From Phallusia mammillata (Eukaryota > Chordata > Ascidiacea > Phlebobranchia > Ascidiidae): 64,000 nucleotides of DNA. Positions within the stretch are counted from its first letter, which is position 1. Each line of letters begins with the position of its first letter. The stretch spans positions 268,329-332,328 of the forward strand of contig QLIY01000037.1 of NCBI GenBank assembly GCA_003260075.1, read 5' to 3'. The notes beneath the pieces were generated by a model, which had not been told where the DNA came from, made no database searches, and was given only the letters and a program-made list of their open reading frames with translations. A program made the position numbers and the translations under genes. Shown here piece after piece: positions 1 to 12,700 of this stretch.

Positions 1-138
1 CGTTTGTTTTCTATTTTTTCAATATAAAATTCGAAACCAATGACCTGTATAATGATATTGGATAGACCCGAATCCAATGTAAAAAATTCACAGACGAGTC
101 GGCGTATTCTTACACTAAAAATTCTTTACTGTATTTAG

Positions 139-3100
139 GTATGTACGAGAGGCAATTGATAATCCACCATCTTCAAGCCAGTGGAGTCGTGAGAAAATTG
201 CATACAACGACGTGACTTCGTTCAGTTTGTACCATGGATACCAACCGGGCTTTCTACGTATCATCTACTTTTGTTTTAAAACGCTCAATCCTCGTATTGG
301 CGACATAACAACAGTTTACGCCGTGTCCAACCTTCCATGTAGTAGCGGGTGGAGATTGCAGTTTCACCTTTACGCTGCGCAAACCAATGTATCCGGCACC
401 ACTGCAATTTTTGCCGGCGTCTTTAACCAGATGCCACAGCACTCGCGCTTGTCGTACCACCACTATCAAGTTGATTACCGTTCGCCTAGCAGTTTCGTAA
501 TGTACGGTCTTACCCAAGAGGAAGTGCCTACTTTGAGGGAGGGCGTACAGGACGAAAGCGCACTTTTACGGAGCTGCAGAGAAGGACGGACTATCTTTAT
601 TCAGGCGCCAGCCAGCATCACCTCACCGAATTACAACTCGCCCTATCCTTCAGACCTTGTTTGCAAATGGCTGGTACACAAGGCAGACGGATACCAAAAC
701 AATGGTAAGACATCGCCACCGTTGAGAAATGAAAGAGGGTTTCACCTAATCTGTTGTTCAAAAAACATTTGTTCGAATCATTTGTTAAGCTGACTTTAAA
801 CGTTAACAGTTTTTAAAAAGCAGGATTTTTGCCATAAATGCGCAGATTTTTCCAAAGCATTTTCGTCAATAATTACAGCACGCTTTTAAACACATAACGT
901 TAACGTACTTTTTCAGGACAAAAATTAAAAAAACGATTGTCAGCGATTAAACATGTTCTCAACTTATTTTTAAACTAAACGTTATCTCAATTGTCTACTC
1001 CAAATTACTTGGAAAACCAACTTAAAATGTTAAATGTTGTGAGTTAAAACATGCCTACTTTACAATTTCAATTTTTGCACGTTGTTTTAACATCGATATA
1101 TGCTGACTGTAGAAACTGAACTTCAACTAACTATTGCTGACTTGTCTCTGGAATCAGTTCCCACGTGTTACAACGATCATCTCGAAATCTACGAAGCCAA
1201 TTACCATCCCGCCAATGGCAGCCTAACCAGATTGAATCTCCTGAAACGAATGTGTGGCGCCGTAAACGGTTTAATTTTCACTTCGCTTCGTTCATTCCTG
1301 ATCAAATTTAAAAGCGACGACAGTATTGAGAAGCGTGGCTTTAAAATTCTGGCAGAGACTGTGCGAAACAGCTGCGGCGGAAACGTTTCCGAAAATGGGG
1401 CTATCGTCAACTCGCCGGGCTATCCTATTGCTTATCCATACGGTATAACTTGTGATTGGTGGCTTCATGCTCCTTCACCTGATTATGTTGTGATGGTGGA
1501 ATTCGTGAAGTTAATTCTGCACCAATCCGAAGGTAAATAGTGGGTTTGTAACGGAAACACATTTCTACACGTTTTGTTGTGTAGCTTAAAACATTTGCAC
1601 CTTTTAAAATAGTTTTTTAGTTGTGGCATCTATTTCGTGTGACTTTACGCGGCTAAAGTGGTTACACCATCCATTATACCTAGGAGATGCTAACAAGCAC
1701 CTGTTTATTGCAAAATCTTTGATCGTTAACTCAAAAACCCCACGAACCTCGACCACAATAACAAAAAAAGTATTATTTATAACCCACCTAAACATGTTTG
1801 CCAATTACCCTGATCCTGTAATCTCTCATACTAGGTTGATCAACAAACAGTCGAGCAGTTTCACACCAAACTTCCTCTTTGCAGGGTGTCAAATTGACTT
1901 TGTAAGCATCGGACAAAATCTGACAAATAACACCCAACGACTGTGCGGTGTTCACACTCACCCACCTCGTGTCCAAATCAACAGCAGCTCAGCAGTTGTT
2001 CGATTGCGAACCGACGCCCTCCTTTCACAAGAACACAGCAACAAAGGCTTCTCGATCATCGTACGTTTTGTTCCAAATCCGAACGGAGCCAAAAAGCGTA
2101 ATATTGACTGTGGTCAGGCTGAAGTGGCACCGTGGTCTGTTGCAGGAACGGTTCAACAGAGAGTCGTAGGCGGACTGACTGCTCGCCCTGGCAGCTGGCC
2201 GTGGATCATTTTCATTGAAGGTGCCAACTGCGGCGGAACTTTGATTGGAAAAAGGTTGTCCAGCTATATTAAACTCCTGCTTTTTACTTTCGGAAATCGA
2301 CTTGTTATCAAATCTCCGTTAAATGACCTTATGTCAAGTTTCAGAATTGCGCTTTTCAATTGTTTGATAATGCTGCTCTTCCAACGAGGGAATATTAACT
2401 TTTGTGTGTTTTAGATGGATTTTAACAGCAGCGCATTGTATTGTGCCTAAAAGCCACCTTTTCAAAGATTGGTCTCTGTTTAAACCGGACCTCAGTTTCT
2501 TGAAGATTTTGGTTGGACAACATTTCCGTAATGTTGAATCTACCGGCCTTGCATACCGTGTATCGAAAGCTGTTATTCATCCGGGGTAAGAATAAAAACT
2601 TCCACGTTGAAAGATCAGATAATTAACATATATAAATCAAAATCCCGAACAGACCTGATATGTGTAATTGAATATAGTCTGCAAAGAATGTATTTTAAAC
2701 TTTATGCTGACTTGGCGCTCCTGGGTTCAAGGTTCAAATCCCATGAAACAAGTTTGTCCCCTAAATTACTCGGTCTTTGCATTTTTAGGTACAGTAGGAT
2801 ATTTGATGCATCGGACGGTCAGAGTATTCCTGTTAATGATCTTGCATTGCTTTACTTATCCACATCGGTGACATTCAGTTCTACAGTAAAGCCAATTTGT
2901 TTACCTGATAATGACGTACGTGTAGGTGACGTTTGCGTCATCGCTGGTTGGGGTAGCGAAGGATTTGTGTCGAGGCATTCTTCAGATTACAGGTGCCAAA
3001 GAAACGTTTTTTGAATGGTAAAGTCTGATCAAAAAATGTGTCAGTGTTATTTGGAAGTATATGATAGGCCTACCGTACGTCCTCTTTTGGGAGGACATGT

Positions 3101-3983
3101 CCTCTTTTTAACAAAAACTAAGTTTTCCTCCAAAAACAAGAAAAAGTGCCCAAATGTCCTCCTTTTCAAAGTTTCTGATTTACTAAATATAGACGTGACA
3201 GTTATGCCTTTGAAAGCAACTAAAAAATACATCTTTAGCTTATTTAAAAAAAATATGTTTGGATTTTACACAGCAGTTTCGTGACAATACAAACTTATGT
3301 GTAGTGTGTAACTTTATCTAAACTATTTTGTACCATTTGACTACAAAAAAGGCGTTTTATTATGCTTTTATTTTTTCGGGCCCTAAAAGTAGCTTTTTAT
3401 GTTGTTTTAAACAATGTGACCTTCTTTTTGGTGATGGAAATATGGTAGGCCTAGTATATGAATCAAACAGTTCGGGCTTTTATACAAGTTTACTGAATAT
3501 GAAATAAGCTTATATTAAAACGCAAGAAACTAAAGTTAAAAGTTTTTTGTATAATTCCAATTTGTTTCAGAAAACCTCTCAAATATGCCAAAGTTCCAAT
3601 CTTGAAAAACTCACTGTGTAATTCGTGGCCAAGCCTTAACGCCCAGGTTTCTGTGGCTGAAATATGCGCAGGTAGGGATCATAAGAAACCAAGCTTTATA
3701 AAATTTTGAATGATCAAATACATTTTTTACGATATAACCACAATTTACTTTCTTAGTTTTACAGTTTAAATTTGTTTTTTTAGGGTATCCTGAAGGTGGA
3801 ATCGATTCTTGCTGGGGTGACTCCGGGGGTCCTTTAATGTGCTCTGGAGCTGGGGGCAAATTTTACTTGGGTGGGGTTGTTAGTTGGGGCAAGGGGTGTG
3901 GAAAGCCCCTACAACCTGGAATATATGCACGCGTTTGGTCTCATTATCATTGGATAACAAGTACAATTTATGGGGATGCTTGA
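139..3983 (+). CDS. CUB-domain trypsin-like serine protease, 5' partial
   Basis: Secreted S1-family endopeptidase; about 676 residues are visible and the true start lies upstream. Exons: 139-704, 1113-1532, 1885-2254, 2415-2585, 2789-2992, 3571-3671, 3784-3983 (TGA); phases agree at every junction. The first exon ([10 protein letters not shown]...) has no domain I can name. Two CUB-like blocks follow ([38 protein letters not shown]), then a linker with DCGQ and the activation site QQR/VVGG. The catalytic triad is intact: LTAAHC, NDLALL, GDSGGP. Asp at the start of [10 protein letters not shown] predicts trypsin-like cleavage after Arg/Lys. Family knowledge: CUB-S1 proteases act outside the cell in complement-like, developmental or digestive processes; the substrate cannot be read here. 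A TAGGCCTA-ended transposon sits in the intron between the Asp and Ser exons. The donor at 2993 (GTGCCA) is weak and is the least certain junction. Confidence 0.88.
3065..3453 (+). mobile_element. TAGGCCTA-ended MITE, copy 1 (389 bp)
   Basis: Non-coding element in a protease intron. It begins TAGGCCTACC and ends GGTAGGCCTA, so each end is itself a palindrome. It is flanked by a perfect 8-bp duplication GTATATGA (3057-3064 and 3454-3461). It aligns over its whole length with the inverted copy at 11807-12162. An 8-bp duplication suggests hAT, but the first bases do not match the usual hAT CAGNG start, so the superfamily is open. Confidence 0.85.
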
Positions 3984-5708
3984 AGAGAGTTTGGATTATG
4001 CTGTGCTTTGTTCCCTTTTTGGGATTTACTACAGCAATAGAACTTTCGCTGTTTTGGTGTTTCTGTTTAGAAAATTAGACACTCTTAAGCTGATGTAGAT
4101 CTGAAGCTTTAATGCAAAAATACTTTGAAATTTAAATGCCAGTAAAACATTATGACTTTAAAAAAGTTTTTGTAAAAACTGATAACTGACAACTAATATA
4201 CCTAGACCAGGGGTGGGGAACCTTTTTGTTCATAAAGGCCACCAAACGGTTTATCAACACTGGTTTAGGCCGCATTGACCATTTCCCGGGCCAAGGACAG
4301 TGGTGTTTAAACTTTTTGACTTACAGAAGGGGGGGGGGGGGGGGGGGGGGGGGGGGGATTTTGCTATTCCCTTGTGTAGTTGTAGGTTCTTTCGGTCCAA
4401 GCTAAAAAAATTCATCACTACGTTAAACGTTTCCACCGCCACTACAACATTCGGGACTTATTTAACTTAGAAACTCGCTTGTTTACAAATGTCAAAGGTC
4501 TAAGAGCAGCTTGTGACATCACAGACGTGTTTAAGATATTCGATTATGCGCAAACAATTGTTCTTTCGCAACACAAGTAAAATTTTAAACCATTGGGCAC
4601 TTGGTAGTACTAAGGAAATCGCTTTGTGTACCATAATGGGACCGCTGCCCTAGAGCCCTAGAAGTTTTTTGAACTAATCGAAAACTGATTTGGAATAAAG
4701 GTCAAAAAATACGTTTCTGTATTTTTCAGTGCCTTGTGCAGTCTGTAATATAAACACCGCATGTGGCCTTTAGGCCGCAGGTTCCCCACCCCTGACCTAG
4801 ACAAATTCCTATAAAAACAAGTTCAATTTGAAAAGCTGATAAATGCGACAGGACAGTATTGTATTGTAGGTCGGGTTTGAGGTATTGCATTGAGCCGGGT
4901 AAAAACAACCTTTTACGGATTTTAAAGTGTCAGTAATACGACATAGAAGTTAATATGATATCAACTAAAAGGCACCTATATTTTGTAACCGGTAAGGACA
5001 ACTTGGCTACAACCGGCACATCGTTTGACTTCTGGGAAATCACTGGTAGTAGCCTAGGTATCCCAGATAATAATCACGAAGCTCGTGAGCCAACATGACA
5101 CTTCAACAAAAAGTGATTCCTTGGTAGCTTACAGATACACTCTGTTTCAACAGCGAAGTGTCGCATTGGTCGCAAAAAGGCTGAATTGAATTAACTATTC
5201 GGTCTGGATAGACCTCTCGTTAATCCGTCCTCGACAGATGAAATCATAATAATATCTGAATTGTCAAAAGTGGGATTTTTGGATATGTTTTGGAAATAAA
5301 CTTTTAAAATGTTTTTACCTAAAATAGCAGAACTCTGGTCAAACGAAAGACCCGTCTTAAAAACCCAAAAGTGTTGCTTATTGGGGAAAGCACCATAACC
5401 GTGCAGTGTGCACTGTGCAGCTGCAGCAGATAAGCAGAAAATGTTCTTGCTGCAATGGCAAAAAGATTTGTAATGAAAGACCGTCAGAAATGAAGCCTCA
5501 AAGCTCCGAACAGCATTTAGATAACACGGTCTTGCGAACTTTTCAAAAGTTATAAGTTTAAAATGGTGTAAAAATGTGTTCTGTTTTACCCTCAAGTTGA
5601 GTTTGTTTCGCATGGCGAAAGAAAACACAGGGACACAATTACACAAAAACTATTTTAAAATAAGTTGATCTTTGAACATTAAAGTTCGCGTAGCTTCAAC
5701 CAGTAGTC
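3984..5708. other. Intergenic: protease 3' side to SORD copy A
   Basis: Holds the protease 3' UTR, the hAT-type element at 4208-4794, and about 900 bp (4803-5708) in which I see no supported gene. Short antisense open frames at 5191-5646 and 5707-5979 show no recognisable domain. Confidence 0.6.
4208..4794. mobile_element. hAT-type non-autonomous element (587 bp)
   Basis: Terminal inverted repeats CAGGGGTGGGGAACC / GGTTCCCCACCCCTG, with a perfect 8-bp target duplication ACCTAGAC at 4200-4207 and 4795-4802. No transposase reading frame. Contains a 29-base G run (4329-4357) whose length is probably unreliable in assembly. Confidence 0.92.
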
Positions 5709-8700
5709 ATGTGTGATAATAACTTGAGTGCTGTGTTGTACAAGAAACGTGAAGAATATCCACAATGTGATATTGTAATGGTGAGTCCTTGGTCTTCATC
5801 ATATTGAGTATTTGGCCATAAACATATATTATAACTTTGTGTGCATGGCAATTATACTCTTGGTCATAACAATGAAAACTGCTTGTTGTAGTAGTGAAAC
5901 TGGTGAAATAAAGTTGCAGACCTATTAACATTAGAAGTTTTTTTAGACTAGTTTCAAAGTTGCCTTGACCTTTTAACATGTGAAGTTTAGGCTAATATGC
6001 CTTTTTTATATAAGAGTACTTTTATTATTTTCAGGAAAATCGACCAATAAATGAGCCTGGAGAAGATGGTAATCAAGCATTTCTGTAAAAAGTTGTGTGC
6101 AGCCAAAATATTAGTTTTTGTTTTCACTGTAATATACATTGCTAAGACTTTTTTGATATTTACAGTATTACAAGAACTGAACCTGACACACTTTTACAGA
6201 TGTTTTGTTGCAAATGCATTCTGTTGGAATCTGTGGTTCAGATGTTTCATACTGGGTCAAAGGTCGGATTGGGGACTTTGTTGTAAAAGATCCAATGATT
6301 ATTGGACATGAAGCTGCTGGTAGAGTTGTGAAGTGTGGTAAAAATGTCAAGCATCTTAAGCCTGGTAAATGCTTTAGCAGGGTTTAATTTTGTGTATTGA
6401 AAATGTTAAATATAATTTCTAAGATATGGTTAATTTAATTTGAAAGAGAGATTTAAAGATTGTATAATAATGATTTATCAAAGATAATGTGGTAAATCAA
6501 GTTTTTACCAACACAATTTTTCAGGTCCAAAATATTTTATGTTAATCCTTTGTTGTAATAAATTAAAATGTATACATACACATTATAACTAAATTTTGTA
6601 GGTGATAGAGTTGCAATTGAACCTGGCTATCCACTAAGGCAGGATGAATTCTCCAAAAATGGAAGATATAATCTTAGTAAGGTATTTTTCTGTGCCACAC
6701 CTCCTGATCACGGAAATCTTCAGCGGTTTTATACCCACAAAGCGGATTACTGCTTCAAGTATGTATGTCTACTGTGTTGCAACTTTAAGTACCACATGCA
6801 ATGGGGTATTTTTGTTGCCTAGGCTATGTTACATAAATTATATGTATATTAAAATACTCTGTACGACTTGAGGCTTCAGTAAACCTCGGTTACACTGGAT
6901 TCAATTTTTCTGGATCTACCGCTAATTCAGACAAAACTTGAGATGATTTGTAATGTTGTAAGGCTTTAACTACTTGTCATCGGTTAATTCGGGTCTTTGC
7001 CTAATCTGGACATCTTTTTTGGTCCAACTGGGTCTGGTTAACCAAGGTTTAATGTAAAAAGCTGAAAGATATTAAACAAGCTTTTTTTCAGACTTCCGGA
7101 CAATGTATCTTATGAAGAGGGTGCACTAATTGAACCATTGTCTGTTGGAATTCATGCCTGTCGTAGAGCACAAGTAACTCTTGGACACAATGTTTTGGTT
7201 TGTGGTGCAGGTCCAATTGGTTTGGTTTCTTTGCTTGTGGCAAAATCTATGGGAGCATCAAAGGTGGTTATAACAGGTACGAAATTCAAATATTTCAATT
7301 CACAAAATAACATTGCATTGTTGGCACATTAACAATTGTTTTTTAGACTTGTTTGAAAGTCGCCTTGAAATGGCAAAATCTCTTGGTGCTGACTTTGTTC
7401 ACAAAATCGAAAAAGGTCAAACCCCTGAAGAAACAGCTAAAAAAGTGATTGAAATGTTAGGTGACATGCCAGAACGGACTATTGAATGTACAGGGGCTGA
7501 GGCTGCAATTCAAACAGGAATATATGTGAGTTTTTAGGGCTTGATAAGAATTGTAAAAACTGAGTTTTCTTTTTAGCCTCCACATAATTGCACACACACA
7601 CAAATGGCACAAGTGATTGAATACAAATGTAGCTTATATTGCACAGACTTAAAACTGATTACAGTAAATTGTATTTGAACATTTTAAGGCATGTCTAAAA
7701 TCCATTATATGGACACAATTTGAAGTATTCTTGCATATAAGTTTGTGAAATTTTTTAAAGCATCCTTGACAATGTAGTAATGACAAGCAACGCAATTGCA
7801 GGCGTCTGATTTAGACTTACAACCACTTACTCTGGTTGGTACAGTAGGTGACTGTGTTTGTTTGAAGTGTTTGTTAAGCCATTGAATGTAAGCAGCTTAT
7901 CATAACCATTTACACGTTGTGTGTCTGCAGGCAACAAAGTCCGGCGGCTGTTTACTTCTCGTCGGTTTGGGTCCCGAAATGATTAATGTGCCCCTCGTAA
8001 ACGCTGCAGTGCGTGAAGTGGATATTAGAGGCGTTTTCAGATATTGCAACACGTAAGTTCGCATTTTCTGTAGTATCCTTTACAAGCGCTATTTTGCAAA
8101 CGCTCTAAAATAAGTTACTCGGCAGTGGTTTCGTGCTAGAAGGTCGAGTGGGTAGTTCGCGCAACCGCCTTTCGTTTCCACGCTTGGGTGTTCTAACCCT
8201 ATCATGGACGCTTGTGTTTTCTTGAGCAAGAAACTTGAGCGGCATTGCCCCAACTTGGTGGTTCCGGATGTGTTAAACTAAAATGATGTCACCCACTTCC
8301 CAAGTCGAATCATTCAAACAAAATATGATTCAACAGACTTAAGTTAAAACCAACAAATAACAGTTATCAATGCCTAATATGCCTTTTCCATGACAAAAGT
8401 TAAACTGGAGAAAATTTTAATACAAACAACGGATCGAACCAAATTGCTTCCGCCAATCGACACACGAGTACATGTTTCTGACTGGACAGGAAAGACTTTG
8501 CGCGAAACTTGAAAACTAGCTAGGGAAGGCAATCCTGCGTACACGTGCCTGTTTCCGTACAAGCTAAACGTACATTATTGTCATATGCTTAGTTTGTACG
8601 CTAGTTCTTGGTGAAAACAGTACAACTTCTTTTGCCAGATATCCGGCTGCCATTCAAATGCTGTCTGCTGGAAAAGTGAACGTAAAGCCGCTAGTCACGC

Positions 8701-8804
8701 ATCGCTTCCCGTTGGAAGAAACCGAAGAAGCTTTCAAAGTCATGAGATCGGGGCAGGGAATCAAAGTGATGCTCAAGTGCGACCCCAACGACCAAAACCC
8801 ATGA
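5709..8804 (+). CDS. SORD: Sorbitol dehydrogenase, copy A
   Basis: Zinc-dependent, NAD-linked polyol dehydrogenase (sorbitol to fructose) of the medium-chain family, expected in the cytosol as a tetramer. Eight exons: 5709-5780, 6035-6068, 6200-6364, 6602-6758, 7092-7276, 7347-7525, 7931-8052, 8639-8804; 359 residues, against 357 in human SORD. The zinc-site residues are visible: Cys47 in VGICGSD, His72-Glu73 in IIGHEAAG, and the Glu of [10 protein letters not shown]. The nucleotide-binding fold carries [12 protein letters not shown]. The C-terminus ([11 protein letters not shown]) closely matches vertebrate SORD. The ATG at 5709 gives the normal length and opens exon 1 in frame. A pogo-like MITE lies in intron 4. 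It is paired with copy B at 16784-20090, which has the same exon plan. Confidence 0.95.
6877..7054. mobile_element. pogo/Tigger-like MITE (178 bp)
   Basis: Inverted ends CAGTAAACCTCGGTTA and, read from the other side, CATTAAACCTTGGTTA resemble the CAGT...AACCTCGGTTA ends of pogo/Tigger elements. The expected TA duplication is visible only on the right side, so this is an old or imperfect copy. Located in SORD copy A intron 4. Confidence 0.5.
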
Positions 8805-9702
8805 AACGTGTTGTACGACCTGTATCATTTATTTCAATCCATTAATTACCTCGTAACACCTTGTAATTTAACGAGTGATCACCTTATATCTGTATTGTGC
8901 AATGTAATGATTTGTATGAAAATATTATGTGTGATAATGTTGTGACAGCGCAGTGATAGGCTATTTGTGTCATATTCTATCCACAGTTTGAATAAATCTT
9001 TGGTGGTGCTGAAAAAAATTAGCTTCTAAAACGTGGTAATGACCGATTCGATCACTGAAATCTCTACTATCAGATCTAATTTACGAATTTATATCTCTGC
9101 GATTTGACTCGACAAATGACACAACGTTTTAACTGAAGACCAAAAACAACAGTGTATAAATCTAAAATTGTTTGCCTTTTGAAGACTTCAAAATATAAAA
9201 CCCTCAAGACAAATCGGTCGATTTAAACGTAAAATTGCGCTTGGCTTAAAAATACAAAAAATCGTCAGATGCTGGTGATAGAGTGCGTCAGAAGCCACTT
9301 GATTTTCTGTACCCGGTGCAAACATGTTTGCAGGAAAGGTGGCAGCTTCTACAGTATTACATTTTTATTACGCTTTGAGGTTGTGGACTGCGTGAAAAAC
9401 AATACAGTTGAGAACGACTGCAACGTAAATTTGTTTCATGGACTCATTTTTTACTCTGTAAAGTGAAGTCTCACTTCGAGCTTTGTATCCTACCGACGAA
9501 CTGTCCTTTTCCATTGTCTGTTCTCTATTGTCCTAAATGAAGGGTATGCCCCTATTTTGATTTAATAAGGTTTTCTCTGTTTTCTCGTGTTCTCAAAACA
9601 AACTGGTTCTTTGACCTGCACGTGTTTCGCTAATTCATATAACATCGTAAGTTACGCCCAGAGCGTCAATCTTGACATACCATAGGAAGTTAGATCTGTA
9701 AA
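8805..9702. other. Intergenic: SORD copy A to THNSL2
   Basis: Holds the SORD-A 3' UTR with the poly(A) signal at 8991, then about 700 bp upstream of the THNSL2 start. No other feature is supported; the 65-codon frame at 9269-9466 has no recognisable domain. Confidence 0.6.
8991..8996 (+). promoter_or_regulatory. Poly(A) signal of SORD copy A
   Basis: AATAAA 187 bases after the stop codon, in a plausible 3' UTR position. Confidence 0.6.
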
Positions 9703-12700
9703 ATGAAATTCCGAAGCACCCGTGGATCTGATCAGCTGATTACCTTTGAAGAGACATTGTTATCGGCCTATGGAAAAGATGGAGGAATGTGGATGGCTGA
9801 ACGTGTTCCTGAAAGTTAGCATTAACATATTAATTTACATGTTATTTTCACCATTAAATTACATAAATTTTGCATATGTGGAAACTTAAAAAAACTCTTT
9901 TGTAGCGTTGACACGTTTTTTACATTGGTGGTGTTTCTTATCGTATTTGTTGCATAGTCGTTTTATAAACCAACATCACCAAATACAATTTGTGTAGTTT
10001 CCTTGGAAACCCTAAAAGATTGGAAACATCTTTCTTACATTGAAGTTGTGCAGAAAGTTGTTGCTTTGCATGTTTCAGAAGATGAGATTCCCTATAAAGA
10101 GCAAGAGGGTGAGTTTTTGTGAGTTGTCAACATTGTTGAGTTGTCAACATTGTTAAATGATAATCTATTTTGTTAATGCATTATGAGATTTGTAAAAGCT
10201 TGGTTGTTGCACTGCACTACAACAACAACTAAAAATATTGCAATAAAAATTAGTTCGTCTTTAGTATAGAGCAGTGGTTCTCAAACTTTTTTGACCGCGA
10301 CCAAAATCTGAGTTTTATGAACATCTCACGACCGAAGTCTCAAACATCTAAAAATGTATTTTTTTGATATGCATGAAATAGAAAAAGACACAGACAGCCA
10401 GTTGTAGTACACAGTACTATGAAACAATTTATTACAAACAAATGATTTATTTTTTTAATGTGATTGGTAAAACTGAAATTTTTCCTTCATAATATCTTCA
10501 ATGCACGGCTCTCTTTTCATTCGGGAGACCACTTGATATTTATATATTTAGTGAAAGGTCTGTGATTCGACTGTTCGATAACGAGACTGACTGCAATTTC
10601 GAGGCCATGTCGTCGTCGCTTAGGAGTCTGGCCATGTCAAAATGGCTGCAGGCTTAACACGTTGTAGCTTTGCAGCACCATGATCATTGATAGAAGTGAA
10701 TCCTAATTTTAAAAAATGTTTCCTTGTACGAATACTTACTCATCCTTAAACGCTAACTGTTACATCTCCAAGTTCAGTTTCGCATGATTAACTTGTCCTA
10801 TTAGTTCTCCTGCTATGACGTTACAATCGCCATGTGCTTTACAGTAAAATTGAAAGGCTATTGTTGGTATGTTGCAATGATTGGTTCATTTTACTGTACA
10901 GCGTGGTCGAGTGAGGAGACAATATTACTGCATAAGGTAAATTCGTTGGTGTTTAATTAATGCCGCAATGGTTCGTTCCTTTGGGCAGAATTGAATCACC
11001 ACAGCGNTTGTAATATTAACATTTTTATTATACATCGACCCATATTTTAACCCTGCGCGACCCATGTTTGGGTCGCGACCCATACTTTGAGAACCACTGG
11101 TATAGAGTGTAGATTTATATTTTTTGCATGGGTGTTACACCAAATTGTAGTTTGGAAACTAATGGTAAATCCTCTGCAGTCATTGACCACACCATTACAC
11201 AAGTTAATAATACAGTACTGTATGTATCTCAAAGTTAGCAGCTACTTGACAAATGTGGTTCAGCAACTGAACAAGGTGCAATTAGCTCCACATTTTGTTG
11301 TGTTGTTAACAGTATTACATTAAAAACTTAGTTGATGTGAGCAGTACAATATCACTTAAAGTTCAGTCACATGAAAATACTGATGGTCAATCCCATTTTA
11401 ATTCGGAAAAATGGAAGTTCGCATATTGAATTGCCATTGTTTAATTTCCAAATGTCTTCACATTCTCTTGACAGAACGTACTCACATTCTTGGATATTAT
11501 CATGTTGTTACTATATTTTCAGAACTTTTGAATAGAGCATACCAAAAGTTTAATATCAAAGAGGTTGTCAAAATGGCTGCTTTAACAAAGCAAGTACAAG
11601 TTATGGAGCTGTTTCATGGTGAATCTATGGCATTTAAAGATCTTGCAATGTGCTGTGTATCAGAATTTCTCCAGTATTTTCTCGAAAAACGAAAATCATT
11701 CTTTACTGCATTCATTGGTAGGTAAAAAATGGCTTTTTTATTGAACAGCATATGCATTGTCTATTAACCTGGCCAAGAAAACTGAAATTTTGCTGTGTCC
11801 ATATGGTAGGCCTACCATATTTCCATCCCCAAAAAGGAGGACACATTGTTAATAAGAACATGAAAAAATACTTAAAGGGCTCTCCCCAAAATAACAACCT
11901 CCGGAATTAGAGGGTATGCAATCGTTCGGATAAAGTTTAACATTTATCACAAAACTAAAATAAGCTTGTATTCGTTAAAAAATAAGCTGAAGATGTATAT
12001 TTGACTGTTTGCAAAGGCGTAATTGTCACATATGTGTTTGGTAAATCAGAAACTCTTTAAAAAGGAGGACATTTGGGCACTTTTTCTTGTCCGCGGAGGA
12101 CAACTTAGCTTTTGTTAAAAAGGGGGACATGTCCTCCAAAAAGAGGACATATGGTAGGCCTACCATATGGGAGGGGGGCATACAAGATTTATAAAATTGA
12201 AGCCTAATTTACGTTTGTGTCTTTTTTCTGGACAAAATACTGCTCATAAAAATATTCTCATAAACATTTAACTTAAACTTCTAACAGAGATTTTCTTTTG
12301 ATCAAATTTTCATGCAGCGACATCTGGTGACACTGGAGGCAGTGCTGCATACAGTGTGTGTGGAAAACCTAATATTGATGTGGTTGTTTTGTATCCTCAA
12401 ACATTTGTAAGTGAAATCCAAGCTATGATGATGACATCAATACCTGACGATAATGTGCATGTGTATGCTGGTAAGATTTTTGGTTCAAATTTATTCTTTT
12501 ACCAGTGGTTCCCAACCAATAAGGAATTTTATTTTAAAAACCTAAATGGAGGAAATCCACTTTCACTGTTGGACATTGTTTTGTAAAAAAAATTCGAGTT
12601 TAGGCAACATGGCCTTTACGTCCATGTAAAACCATCTTAAACACTGTTTGTTCCATTTGGTGCTGTCTATCTATTAAGTATTATATCAAGAAAGCATTAA

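Noticed and set aside
2733-2744. B-box-like GGTTCAAATCCC in a protease intron
   Set aside because: No A box at a suitable distance; at most a small SINE fragment.
9269-9466. 65-codon frame between SORD-A and THNSL2
   Set aside because: No domain, no conserved context, and consistent with chance.
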